Shown here: piece by piece, positions 46,856-56,900 of the stretch
Position numbering within the stretch: the stretch's first letter is position 1
Layout: the number at the start of each line of letters is the position of its first letter
NCBI RefSeq assembly: GCF_019930585.1
Contig: NZ_CP082839.1
Location: forward strand, 2,476,001-2,540,000
From: Sphingomonas nostoxanthinifaciens
GTDB taxonomy: Bacteria > Pseudomonadota > Alphaproteobacteria > Sphingomonadales > Sphingomonadaceae
DNA: 64,000 nt
Direction of reading: 5' to 3'
Position numbers and translations under genes: made by a program
Notes under the pieces: generated by a model
Databases searched by the model: none
Told to the model about the DNA's origin: nothing
What the model saw: the letters and a program-made list of their open reading frames with translations, nothing else

Positions 46856-48163
46856 CTACGAAATCCGGCGTGGCTGTCCGAAGATGTCGGGGCCGCGCGC
46901 AATTTTCCCGAGCATGTACGCGCTCGGTTTTGGCTGACGGATCTGGGTCGCACGATCGACGGCGATCAATCCGAATTTCGGTGCATAGCCGAACAGCCAT
47001 TCGAAATTGTCCATCGCCGACCAGTGCATATAGCCGCGCACGTCGCAGCCATCCGCCATCGCGCGGCGAAGCCCGGCCAGCGCCGCCTCGATATAGGCGA
47101 TGCGGATCTTGTCGTCCTCGATGCCGATCCCGTTCTCGGTGACGATGACGGGAACCCGCGCACGGCCTGCCGCGTAGCGAACGGTGCCCTCCAGCGCCTG
47201 CGGGTAATATTCCTGGCCGATCTGCGTGCGTACGGTACCGGCGGCAGGCTCGACCCGGCCCTGTGCGCCATAAAGCTCACGCGTGTAGGTCTGCACTCCG
47301 ACGAAATCGTCCGCGCGCGCCTCGTCGAGCCAGACGTCGTACATCTCCGCCCGCTTGCTCGCCCCATAGGGACCGTCCGGCGGGACGCTCTGGATATCGG
47401 CCATAGCCAGCGTAAGGCCGACCGGCAGATCCGGCCAGATCCCCTTTGCCGCACGCCTCGCCGCGCGATGGCAGGCGCGAACGATCGGCTTGGAGATGGC
47501 CACATCGTCGAACAGGAAGCTGGAGAAATGCGGCGCGTTGGTCGCGGCGGCAGCGGCCTGCATCAGCGGCTGCGCCGGCACGAAGCCGGAGAATGACAGA
47601 TTGGCTTCGTTGAAAGTGCAGAGATGGTCGATCAGGTCGCCGCAGTGGCGGATCGTCCGTTCGGCATAGCGGGCGAACAGTACGATCGCCGCTTCGCTCT
47701 GGAAGCCGCCCTGGCAGGCGAACCATAGCGGCGAAGTGAAGTGGTGCAGCGTCACCACGGTCTTCAGCCCGTGCTTGCGGCACGCCAGCAGGACCGCCCG
47801 ATAATGATCGAGCTCGGCGGTGGAGAACAGCCCTGGCAGCGGCTCGACCCGCGCCCACTCGATCGAGAAGCGATAGCTGTTGAAGCCGAGCTGCGCGAAC
47901 AGCGCGATATCCTGCTCGAAGCGGTGATAATGATCGCACGCATCGCCCGATTTCTCGCGGAACGGCGTGCCCGGCAGCGTCTCCAGCAGCCAATTGTCGC
48001 TGTTGAGGTTGTTGCCCTCGACCTGATAGGCGGCCGTCGCGCACCCCCACAGAAAGCCCTTGGGGGCAGTCGGTGCGGCATCGGCGCCCTTCGACGCCGC
48101 GCTCCCGATCGCAGCAGCACCGGCCGCGAGCATCGTTCGCCGGGACAGGTCGAACGCGCTCAC
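46856..48163 (-). CDS. GH1 family beta-glycosidase, exported by Tat
   Basis: 435 residues. A twin-arginine signal (SRRTMLAAGAAAIGSAAS) is followed by the GH1 barrel: FLWGCATAAYQVEGNN near the N-terminus, the acid/base Glu in CTFNEANLSFSG, the nucleophile Glu in PVIVTENGIG, and HWSAMDNFEWLFGYAPKFGL near the end. It acts in the periplasm on beta-linked glucosides or galactosides. Its ATG overlaps the GH3 stop by 4 bp. Confidence 0.92.
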   Translation of the reverse strand: MSAFDLSRRTMLAAGAAAIGSAASKGADAAPTAPKGFLWGCATAAYQVEGNNLNSDNWLLETLPGTPFREKSGDACDHYHRFEQDIALFAQLGFNSYRFSIEWARVEPLPGLFSTAELDHYRAVLLACRKHGLKTVVTLHHFTSPLWFACQGGFQSEAAIVLFARYAERTIRHCGDLIDHLCTFNEANLSFSGFVPAQPLMQAAAAATNAPHFSSFLFDDVAISKPIVRACHRAARRAAKGIWPDLPVGLTLAMADIQSVPPDGPYGASKRAEMYDVWLDEARADDFVGVQTYTRELYGAQGRVEPAAGTVRTQIGQEYYPQALEGTVRYAAGRARVPVIVTENGIGIEDDKIRIAYIEAALAGLRRAMADGCDVRGYMHWSAMDNFEWLFGYAPKFGLIAVDRATQIRQPKPSAYMLGKIARGPDIFGQPRRIS

Positions 48164-50400
48164 TCCTGCACGACCAGCCGGGACGAGAGGATCGATGACG
48201 CAGCATCATGCCCCAGCCTGATCGGGAACGATCCCGCAGTCCGAACCCACTTGCCGTCGCGATAATCGGACAGGAGCCGCGGATCGATCGACACTGTCAC
48301 GGTCTTGCTCTCGCCCGGCTGCAGCATGACGCGCTGGAACCCGATCAACCGCGGCAGCGCGGCCCCGCCGTCGAGGGCCACATCGGCATAGACCTGCGGC
48401 ACGTCGGCGCCGGCGACCCTGCCAATATTAGTCACGGTGAAGCTCACCTTGCCTGCCGTCGCGCTCAGGCCACGATAGGCGAACCGCGTGTAGGACAGGC
48501 CGAAGCCGAACGGGAAAAGCGGCTTCGCACCGTTGCGCGCATACCAGCGATAGCCGACGTCGGCGCCTTCCGGATAATGCACCTCAAACGGCGGCACGCC
48601 GCCGGTGATGTCGACCGTCGTCAGATCGCCGATCGGCTTGCCGGCATTGGCCGCATTCGCCTGATGCACCAGATCGAGGCCCGGAATCTGCGGACGCGGC
48701 GCCTGCGCCATGCTGGCGGGGAAGGTCAGCGGCAGGCGACCGCCCGGATTGACGTCTCCGAACAGGACGCGCGCGATTGCGGGGCCGCCACGCTGGCCGG
48801 GATACCACGCCTCCAGCACGGCGCCGACCTTCGACAGCCACGGCATCGCGACGGCGCCGCCGGTCTCGAGCACGACGACCGTCTTGGGATTGGCGGCGGC
48901 GAGCGCGTCGATCAGCTTGTCCTGCCCGTCGGGCAGCGACAGCGTCTCGATGTCGAACGCTTCGCTGCGCCACTGCTGGGCGAAGACGATGACGACATCC
49001 GCCGTGCGCGCCGCGGCGGCCGTGGCGGCCACGTCGCTGCCGTCGAGATAGCGCACCGTGGCACCCGGCGCACGCGCGCGGATCGCGTCGAGCGGCGACG
49101 ATGCGTGATAGCTGATGCGGATGAAGGCGCTGAGCGGTCCGCCGCCGGGCAGCGGCTCCTCGACCGGCAGGCCGCCGACCGAGCGCACCTGCGACGAGCC
49201 GCCGCCCGACAGCACGCCCTTGTCGGCATGCGCGCCGACGACGAGGATCGTCCTGGCGGTCGCGGCCAGCGGCAGAAGCTGTCGCTCGTTGCGGAGCAGC
49301 ACGATCCCGGCCTCCGCCGCGCGCTGCGCCACGTCGGCGTGGGCGGTGTAGTCGATCGGCTGGGGCGTCGCAGGCGTCGGGTGATCGACCAGCCCCTCCG
49401 CGATCATCGTGCGCACGATGCGGCGCACCATGTCGTCCAGCCGGGCCTGCGGCACGCTGCCACCTGCGACCGCCGCCTTGAGCGGGGCGCCGAAGAAGGG
49501 CTGCTTGTCGAGTTCCTGACCCGATTCCTGGTCGAGACCATTGATCGCGGCCTTCGCGGTCGAATGAACCGCGCCCCAATCGGACATGACCCAGCCGTCA
49601 TAGCCCCAGTCGCGCTTCAGCACGTCGTTGAGGAGGAACGCATTCTCGCAATCATGGTCGCCGTTGACGCGGTTATAGCCGCACATGACCGACCCCGGAT
49701 GGCCGGTCTCGATCGCGATCTGGAAGGCCAGCAGGTCGCTCTCGCGCATCGGCGCTTCGGCCAGCCGGGCATCGAGGACGTTGCGGCCGCTCTCCTGCGC
49801 GTTGAGCGCATAATGCTTGATCGTCGAGACGATCTGGTTCGACTGGATGCCGCGGATGGCGGCGCCGGCGAGCATGCCCGTCACCAGCACATCCTCGCTC
49901 AGATATTCGAAATTGCGGCCGTTCAGCGGATCGCGGGTCAGGTTCGCGCCGCCCGCGAGCAGGACGTTGAAGCCCTTGGCGCGTGCTTCGGCGCCGATCA
50001 TCGCACCGCCGGCATAGGCGATGTCCGGATCGAAACTCGCCGCTGTCGCAAGGCCGGACGGGAGTGCCGTCGCGACGTCGCCCTTGCGCATCTCGCCGCC
50101 ATTGGCGACGCCGAGGCTGGCGTCGCTCTCGAACAGATCGGGGATGCCGAGGCGCGATACGCCCGCGACGTGGCCGGCGGCGTTGCGCGCGTCGCCGGGA
50201 TGCGTCTTGAGGAAAGCGCTGCCGAAGGTGCCGTTGACCATGCCGATCTTCTCGTCGAGCGTCATCCGCGCGAGCAATTGATCGGCCCGCGCATCCACCG
50301 CCCGATCGGCGCGGGCAGGTGCGGCGATGGCGGCGAGCGACAGCAACAGGGCCAGCGCGGAGCCGGTGTCGCGCGCGAGGGAGCGCAGGTTGGTCTTCAC
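48160..50400 (-). CDS. GH3 family beta-glucosidase
   Basis: 746 residues with a Sec-type signal (ALALLLSLAAIAAPARA). The N-terminal TIM barrel has the nucleophile Asp in WVMSDWGAVHSTAKAAINGL, then the C-terminal alpha/beta sandwich (TILVVGAHADKGVLSGGGSS) and a fibronectin-III-like domain (YPEGADVGYRWYARNGAKPL through SIDPRLLSDYRDGKW). It removes terminal beta-glucosyl or xylosyl groups. It is transcribed after the TonB receptor, across a terminator-like hairpin. Confidence 0.92.
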   Translation of the reverse strand: MKTNLRSLARDTGSALALLLSLAAIAAPARADRAVDARADQLLARMTLDEKIGMVNGTFGSAFLKTHPGDARNAAGHVAGVSRLGIPDLFESDASLGVANGGEMRKGDVATALPSGLATAASFDPDIAYAGGAMIGAEARAKGFNVLLAGGANLTRDPLNGRNFEYLSEDVLVTGMLAGAAIRGIQSNQIVSTIKHYALNAQESGRNVLDARLAEAPMRESDLLAFQIAIETGHPGSVMCGYNRVNGDHDCENAFLLNDVLKRDWGYDGWVMSDWGAVHSTAKAAINGLDQESGQELDKQPFFGAPLKAAVAGGSVPQARLDDMVRRIVRTMIAEGLVDHPTPATPQPIDYTAHADVAQRAAEAGIVLLRNERQLLPLAATARTILVVGAHADKGVLSGGGSSQVRSVGGLPVEEPLPGGGPLSAFIRISYHASSPLDAIRARAPGATVRYLDGSDVAATAAAARTADVVIVFAQQWRSEAFDIETLSLPDGQDKLIDALAAANPKTVVVLETGGAVAMPWLSKVGAVLEAWYPGQRGGPAIARVLFGDVNPGGRLPLTFPASMAQAPRPQIPGLDLVHQANAANAGKPIGDLTTVDITGGVPPFEVHYPEGADVGYRWYARNGAKPLFPFGFGLSYTRFAYRGLSATAGKVSFTVTNIGRVAGADVPQVYADVALDGGAALPRLIGFQRVMLQPGESKTVTVSIDPRLLSDYRDGKWVRTAGSFPIRLGHDAASSILSSRLVVQE

Positions 50401-50462
50401 GGTCTTGCCTTTCAGCTCTTGTTCTTGCGTGGCGTGATGAACCGGGAAGCCATCAGGTCAAA

Positions 50463-50492
50463 CAAAAAGGGGCGGCGGTCGAAACCGCCGCC
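50463..50492 (-). terminator. Intrinsic terminator/attenuator between TonB receptor and GH3
   Basis: On the minus strand GGCGGCGGT and ACCGCCGCC pair around a TTCG loop, followed by CC and five T residues. It is 13 bp after the TonB receptor stop. Partial read-through would let the receptor be made in excess over the hydrolases. Confidence 0.8.
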
Positions 50493-50504
50493 ACAGGGTG
50501 GGGC

Positions 50505-53237
50505 TCAGAATTTCTTGCGGATGCCGATCGAGACGACCCGCCCGAGCGCCGACGCGGTGGTCGGATCGAACCCGTAATAATTGTTGCCCGCATCGTAATA
50601 ATAAGGTGGCTTCTTATCGAACAGATTGGTGACATCCACCGTCAGCTGGGTGTTGTCGCCGATACCCGACAGCGGAAGCCGCCAACCGCCGTGGAAATCA
50701 ACCGTGGTGTTCGACGACGTCTGGCTGCCGTCGATCAGGTTGCGATAATGATTGGTGTAGTTGACGAACACCGTCGCATCGTACCGGTCCTTCGCCCAGC
50801 CGAAATGCGCACGCGCCTTGAAGTTGACGGCATAGTTGGTGTTGAGGCGGCTGGTGACGACGGTGTCACCGTTGATCTTCTGATCGAACTTCCACAGCCA
50901 CGTGCCGGCAGCACCGATGTTGAACGATCCGAAGTCGCGGGTGAAGGCATAGGACGCGTCGAAATCGATGCCGTCAATCTTCTGCTCGGCAAAGTTCTGG
51001 CGGCGCAGGTCGTAGATCGCCGTCGGCAGCTGGGTCACGTCGGGATAGGAAATACCGTCGTGACGCAGGCCGGCGGTTGCGGCGAGCACCTCGGCTGCGG
51101 TCGGTGCATAGGTGCGATAGCGATCGTAGATCGGGTTGTTCGGCTGCGTCACCACGTCGAAGCCGGGGAAGGTGATGACGTTCTTGTAGTCGATGTTGAA
51201 GTAGGACGCGCTCAGCTTCACGCCGGGCGCGAAGATCGGCTTGAAGTCACCCCCCAGCGACCAGGTGGTCGCCTTCTCCGGCTGCAGCTTGTTGCCGCCC
51301 GCCAGGATGATCGAATAAGCGCTCGATCCCGCGCCGGTGAAGTCGCTGAACCGGATGACGCGGGTGTCGATCGCCGTGCCGGCGTCGGCGAGGCTGGGCG
51401 CGTGGAACGACTTGCCGAAGCTGCCGTGGAACGTGAGGCTCTCGACCGGGGTCCAGTTCACGCCGACCTTCGGATTGGTGGTGCCGCCGACGTCGTTATA
51501 ATGATCGTAGCGACCCGACAGCGACAGATCGAGCTTCTGGAAGCCCGGCATCGCATTGTCTGCGCCGAACACCGGGATGAAGAGCTCGCCGTAGAAAGAG
51601 TAGCTCTTGCGGGTGCCGACCGTGGAGGTCTGCGGTTGCGTGCCCGACGGGCCGACATCGACCGTGGCGGCGAAGCGCTCGCGCCGGACGTCGGTGCCGA
51701 GCGCGGCCTTCACCGCGCCGCCGGGCAGGTTGAACACCGTGCCATCGACCTTCGCGAGGCCCTCCAGCACCGTCTGCTGCCCGTAATAATGCGTGCGATA
51801 GTCGCCGATCTGGCTGACCAAAGTCGACGAATTGGCCGGGCCGACGCCGTAGGGGTTGAACTGACCGCTCGCCACCAGCGAGGTCAGCAGCGTCTGGTTG
51901 ATACCGGGCTGATAGATATTGTCGCGCTCGCGCCCGTAATTGGCGTCGATCGAGCCCTTCCAGTCCGCGAACAGGTTGGCATCGATGCCGACGTTCGACG
52001 ACCACGTCTCGGTGCGGATGCGGTTGGTGACCGTCGGTCCGAAATCCCCCGTGGGATTATAGGTGACGGACTGCGCGCCGGCGGGAACGCCCAGACCGAG
52101 AACGTAATTGTAGAATTGCCCGCTGGTGACAGGCACGCTGAGGCCGCCGCTCGCGACATAGCCGCCGGAAATCGCCTGGAGCGAATCCACGTCGCGACGC
52201 GAGTAGATGGTGCGCGCATGCAGCGTGATACCGTCGGTCAGTTCCTGACGGAGCGAGATCATGCCCTGATGACGATGCTGCGCCGGGAACAGGTCGTTCG
52301 CCTTGTTGACGTCGCAGGTATTGGTCGCGCCGCGTGTCGCGCTGTTGCCCGATAGCGCATAATTGACGCCGCCGACCGTAACGTTGGCCGGATTGCACAA
52401 TGTCGAAGGCGTGTTCATGTGATAATAGTCGCGTTCGCGACCATTGACGTTCGAATTCTTCGAGAATTCATAATCGAACAGGATCGATCCGCTGCTCCAC
52501 GTCTTGCCGGCCAGAATGCTGGCATTGTACGTCCGGTAGCCTTCACCGAAGCCGATCTTGCCGTTGGTCTCGATGCCGTTGACGTTCTTGCGCAGGATGA
52601 AATTGACCACGCCGGCGACGGCGTCCGAGCCGTAGATCGACGACGCACCATCGGCAACGACCTCGACGCGCTCGATCGCCGAAGGAGGGATCGCGCTGGG
52701 GTCGGGGGCGGTCTGGTTGATGCCGGCGCCCGGCAGGCGCATGCCGTCGACCAACACCAGCGTCAGGCCACCGCCGCCATTGCCGACGCCGATGCCGTGG
52801 ATTGCCGGCTGGTCGACGAAATTGGCCTGATCGTGGCCGGTATTGCCGCCGGTCGCGCCGAAGCTGCCGAGCTGCGGCACCGAGCGCAGCAGCTCGGTGG
52901 TGGTGGAGGCGCCCGTCGCGACGATATCAGCGCGCGAAACCGTCGTCAGCGCGGAACCGGTCGGAGCGACACCGCGGATGCTGCTGCCCGTGACCACGAT
53001 TTCCTGCGTTGCTTCGGGAGCCGCGGGCGGCGTGGCGCCGCCGATCGACTGGGCATCGGCGGCCGAAGCGGCCGGCGTTGCGGATGTCTGCGGGCCCTGC
53101 GCGCCAGCGCCGGTATCGGACGAGCTGGGATTGGTCTGGGCCTGCGCGGGTGCAGCCTGTTGTGCTTGAACGGGCATCGCTGCGCACAAGGCCGTTCCGC
53201 CCATCAGCGTTGCCACCAAAAGATGCCGGTTGCTCAT
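50505..53237 (-). CDS. TonB-dependent outer-membrane receptor
   Basis: 910 residues with a signal peptide (ATLMGGTALCAAMPVQAQ) and a 60-residue Ala/Gln/Thr-rich linker. The TonB box region (EIVVTGSSIRGVAPTG), the plug with NxxIRG-like AIHGIGVGNGGGG and VVADGASSIYGSDAVAGVVN follow, then a beta barrel ending IGIRKKF. Such receptors import oligosaccharides in sphingomonads. It is the first gene of the GH3-GH1 operon and divergent from the GH106 gene. Confidence 0.93.
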   Translation of the reverse strand: MSNRHLLVATLMGGTALCAAMPVQAQQAAPAQAQTNPSSSDTGAGAQGPQTSATPAASAADAQSIGGATPPAAPEATQEIVVTGSSIRGVAPTGSALTTVSRADIVATGASTTTELLRSVPQLGSFGATGGNTGHDQANFVDQPAIHGIGVGNGGGGLTLVLVDGMRLPGAGINQTAPDPSAIPPSAIERVEVVADGASSIYGSDAVAGVVNFILRKNVNGIETNGKIGFGEGYRTYNASILAGKTWSSGSILFDYEFSKNSNVNGRERDYYHMNTPSTLCNPANVTVGGVNYALSGNSATRGATNTCDVNKANDLFPAQHRHQGMISLRQELTDGITLHARTIYSRRDVDSLQAISGGYVASGGLSVPVTSGQFYNYVLGLGVPAGAQSVTYNPTGDFGPTVTNRIRTETWSSNVGIDANLFADWKGSIDANYGRERDNIYQPGINQTLLTSLVASGQFNPYGVGPANSSTLVSQIGDYRTHYYGQQTVLEGLAKVDGTVFNLPGGAVKAALGTDVRRERFAATVDVGPSGTQPQTSTVGTRKSYSFYGELFIPVFGADNAMPGFQKLDLSLSGRYDHYNDVGGTTNPKVGVNWTPVESLTFHGSFGKSFHAPSLADAGTAIDTRVIRFSDFTGAGSSAYSIILAGGNKLQPEKATTWSLGGDFKPIFAPGVKLSASYFNIDYKNVITFPGFDVVTQPNNPIYDRYRTYAPTAAEVLAATAGLRHDGISYPDVTQLPTAIYDLRRQNFAEQKIDGIDFDASYAFTRDFGSFNIGAAGTWLWKFDQKINGDTVVTSRLNTNYAVNFKARAHFGWAKDRYDATVFVNYTNHYRNLIDGSQTSSNTTVDFHGGWRLPLSGIGDNTQLTVDVTNLFDKKPPYYYDAGNNYYGFDPTTASALGRVVSIGIRKKF

Positions 53238-53902
53238 AATCGTTCCCTGTCAGTTATTGTCTATGTTTTTGCGTGCATAATTTGACCCCGCGCCCATTGG
53301 AGCGCAGGTCATCATACGGCCGGTCTTTGACCGGCTCAGTTCAATAGCGTCGATACGCTTTGTTCAACTGAAACCCCTTGGTCATCTACTCTCCAAATCG
53401 GCAGTGGAACCGAGTCCCTGCCCGCGCAGCAGGTTATCCCTGCTTTGATGAGCCATTCTTAAAGCCGTTATAGCCCATTGCAAGAGAATTCCAATAGGCG
53501 ATAGTTATGCCCATATAGTGGGACTATTGCAGTCACTCGCTTGAGCCGAAACGTAAATTCGGCGCCATCGTCAGGCGGCTCGCGGCCGCCCGCAACCGAA
53601 TCGTTTCATTTAATGACTTCCTTGCCCACAAAATGGGAATATAGGAACAGAATGCTGGTGGCCTTTGGGCCGCTGCATGCTCGACAGGTCGGAAGGCGAT
53701 CCGACGGCGATGGAGCGAGGATGCCTTGGTGACGACCGCCGCAAATGTGCGACGCGAGGGCTCAGTGCCTTGTCGCGCGCTCGCGTACGACGCCAGGCCG
53801 ATTCTGCCCAGCTAACAGACTTACCAACTTGGCGACACCATCGTCGCCTGAACCAACGGCACATGCCCGGCGACGGGCGAAACCTTCTGCGGGACTGACG
53901 CA
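53238..53902. other. Divergent regulatory region of the glycan locus
   Basis: 665 bp without a supported gene. It must hold the promoters of the TonB receptor (minus) and GH106 (plus). AT content is higher than in the flanks around 53460-53530. The palindrome at 53319-53335 is the only clear element. Confidence 0.5.
53319..53335. promoter_or_regulatory. Palindrome upstream of the TonB receptor
   Basis: GCCGGTC-TTT-GACCGGC, perfect 7-bp arms, 82 bp upstream of the receptor start. It could be a repressor operator or a 5' leader hairpin. Confidence 0.4.
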
Positions 53903-56900
53903 ATGGCACGATCGACGCACATCATCCGCGCACTGAATCGCATGCTGCTCGCTTCAACGATGGCCGCGGGGACCGCTGCCTTCGCTCAGTCGCCGTCGCC
54001 GGATCCGTTGCGCGCCGGGTTCGAGACCCCGCCCGACAGCGCCCGACCGCGCGTATGGTGGCATTGGCTGAGCGGCAACATCGCCAAGCAGGGCATCACG
54101 CTCGATCTCGAATGGATGAAGCGCGTCGGATTGGGTGGCGTGCAGATGTTCGATGGCGACATGGGCGCACCGCAGATCGTCGACCATCGTGTGAAGGCGC
54201 TCACCCCCGAATGGCGCGACGACCTGCGCTTCGCCGCGGCTGAAGCCGATCGACTGGGCCTCGAATTCGGCATGGCAGCCGCGCCCGGCTGGAGCGAGAC
54301 CGGGGGGCCTTGGGTGCCGCCGGAATCGGGCATGAAAAAGGTCGTCTGGTCCGAGACGCAGGTCACGGGTGGGCGCCCGTTCACCGGCAGGCTCGCCCCG
54401 CCGCCGTCCGTCCCCGGCCCCTTCCAGGCGATCCCGATGCACGATCCGCTGGGCCGGGTCGAGAATACCATGCCGGGCTATGTTCACGACGTCGCGGTGA
54501 TCGCCTATCGCGCACCCACGGGCGAAACGCCGTTGGCCGCGCTGCGACCGACCATGACGTCGAGCGCGCCGGGCGTCGATCTTCCCGCGCTGGTCGATGG
54601 CGATTTGAACAAGAGCGTGACGCTGCCGACACCGACGCCCTCGGCGCCGGTGTGGATCGCCTATGCCTTTGCCAAGCCCGCGACGATGCGCGCGCTGTCG
54701 ATGGTCGGCCCGCTCGGCGGCCGCTTCGCCACCGGGCCTCAGGGACGGATCGAAGCGAGCGACGATGGCGTCCACTGGCGCGCGATCCGTACGATCACCG
54801 GGCCCGCGCACAATCCGGCGCCGCAGCGCACCTTCGCCTTCCCTGCCACCACCGCGCGCTGGTTCCGCGTGATCTTCGATCGGCCCGAAATCTCGCAGGA
54901 GCCCTATCCGCACCCACCTGGCATCGCGCTCAACGAACTGATGCTGGTGCCGGGCGCGCGCGTCGACCTGTTCGAGGACAAAGCCGGCTTCGGCGTGATG
55001 CCCGATCTGGATGCCGACCACAGCCCGCAGATCGCGGCCGACGCGGCGATCGCGCGCGACGGCATCGTCGACCTCACTGCCAAGCTCCGCCCCGACGGCA
55101 GCCTTGATTGGACGCCGCCCAAGGGCGAGTGGGTGGTGCTGCGCATGGGCTATTCGCCGACCGGCGAGGTGAACCACCCCGCAACCCCCGAGGCGACCGG
55201 GCCCGAGGCGGACAAGCTCAACGCCGCGCACGTCCGGGCGCACCTCGACGCCTATATGGCCCCGGTCATCAAGGAGCTCGGGCCGCTGATCGGCGATCGC
55301 GGCCTCAAATATCTCATCACCGACAGCTGGGAAGCCGGCGACGAGAATTGGACCGAGGCGATGGCCGCCGAGTTCAAGCGCCGCCGCGGCTACGATTTGA
55401 CGCCGTGGCTGCCGGTGCTGGCCGGTCGCGTGGTGGGAAGTGCTGCGCAGAGCGACGCCTTCCTCTGGGATTTCCGGCGGACCCTCGCCGATCTGCTCGC
55501 CGAAAATCACTATGGCACGATCACCCGCTTCGCCAAGGAGCATAAGCTTGGCTATTATGGCGAGGCCGAGGGTGCGGCGTGGCCGACGGTTGCCGACGGC
55601 ATGCTCGCCAAGAGCTATACGGACATCCCGATGGGCGAATTCTGGGCGATGCCGTTCGGCGGCAAGCCGGCCGCCTATCAGGGCGTGCGCGCCGACGAAT
55701 TCCCCGCCGACGTGATCGAGACGGCGTCGACCGCGCACGTCTACGGCAAGCCGCTGGTGGCCGCCGAATCCTTCACCTCGTCGCAGCCACTGTGGACGAC
55801 GACCCCATGGAAGCTGAAATGGGTCGCCGACAAATATATGGCGATGGGCGTCAACCGACTGGTGATCCACACCTCACCGCACCAGCCCGACGATGCGCAC
55901 AAGCCGGGGCTGACGCTCGGGCCGTTCGGGCAGACCTTCACCCGCAACGAGACTTGGGCGGAGATGGCGCAGCCGTGGGTCGAGTATCTCGCGCGTGGCT
56001 CATACCTGCTGCAGCAGGGCACGGCCGTTGCCGACATCCTGTATTTTTACGGCGAGGGCGCGCCGTCGGGCGTCCCATATCGCGCGGTCGGCCAGCCGGC
56101 TGATCCGAAGGGCTACGGCTTCGATTATGTGAATGCCGACGCGCTGCTGCGGCTCGCCACGGTCAAGGACGGGCGGATCGTCTTCCCCGGCGGCGCCTCC
56201 TATGCGGTGCTGGCGCTTCCCGACACGCTCGACGCCATGACGCTACCGATGATCGAGAAGATCCGTGACCTCGTCGCGGCCGGCGCGCGCGTCACCGGGC
56301 CGAAGCCGGTCGCGTCGCCCAGCCTTGCCTCGGATGCTGATACCGTCAGGACGATCGCGGACGAGCTGTGGGGCGACATGGATGGTCGGATCCTCACCCG
56401 TCACGCATATGGTCGCGGGGAGGTCTTCTGGGGCCCCAAGCCGATATCGGTGCTGGGCGACGCCGGGGTCCCGCGCGACTTCGACTTTGCCGCGGCCGAT
56501 CCGGGCTTCGATCTCCGCTTCGCGCATCGTCGCCTGGGCGATGGCGACATCTATTTCGTCACTAACCAGAGCGATCGGGCCGGGCCGGTCACCACCGATT
56601 TCCGGGTGACAGGCTACGTTCCCGAACTGTGGCACGCCGACAGCGGCAAGATCGAGCCCGTGGGCTACGAAATTCGCGACGGCATCACGCGCGTGTCGTT
56701 GACGCTCGAGCCCTACGAGGCCGTGTTCGTGGTGTTTCGCGCGAAGGCGTCGGGCTCGGCCGGCACCGCCGCTGCCGCCACGACGCGCACGATCGCGGAC
56801 GTGACCGGCCCTTGGACGCTGCACTTCCCTGCCGGTTGGGGCGCTCCCCCTTCGCTGACCATGGACCGCCTGGCGTCGTGGACCAACAATACCGATCCGG

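Noticed and set aside
48208-50577. Plus-strand open frame of nearly 790 codons opposite the GH3 gene
   Set aside because: Same antisense effect; composition (R, A, D, H repeats) is not protein-like and the minus frame has all GH3 motifs.
53954-55870. Very long minus-strand open frame opposite the GH106 gene
   Set aside because: GC-rich third-position bias leaves the antisense frame open; its sequence is Arg/His-rich without domains, while the plus frame is a complete GH106 enzyme.
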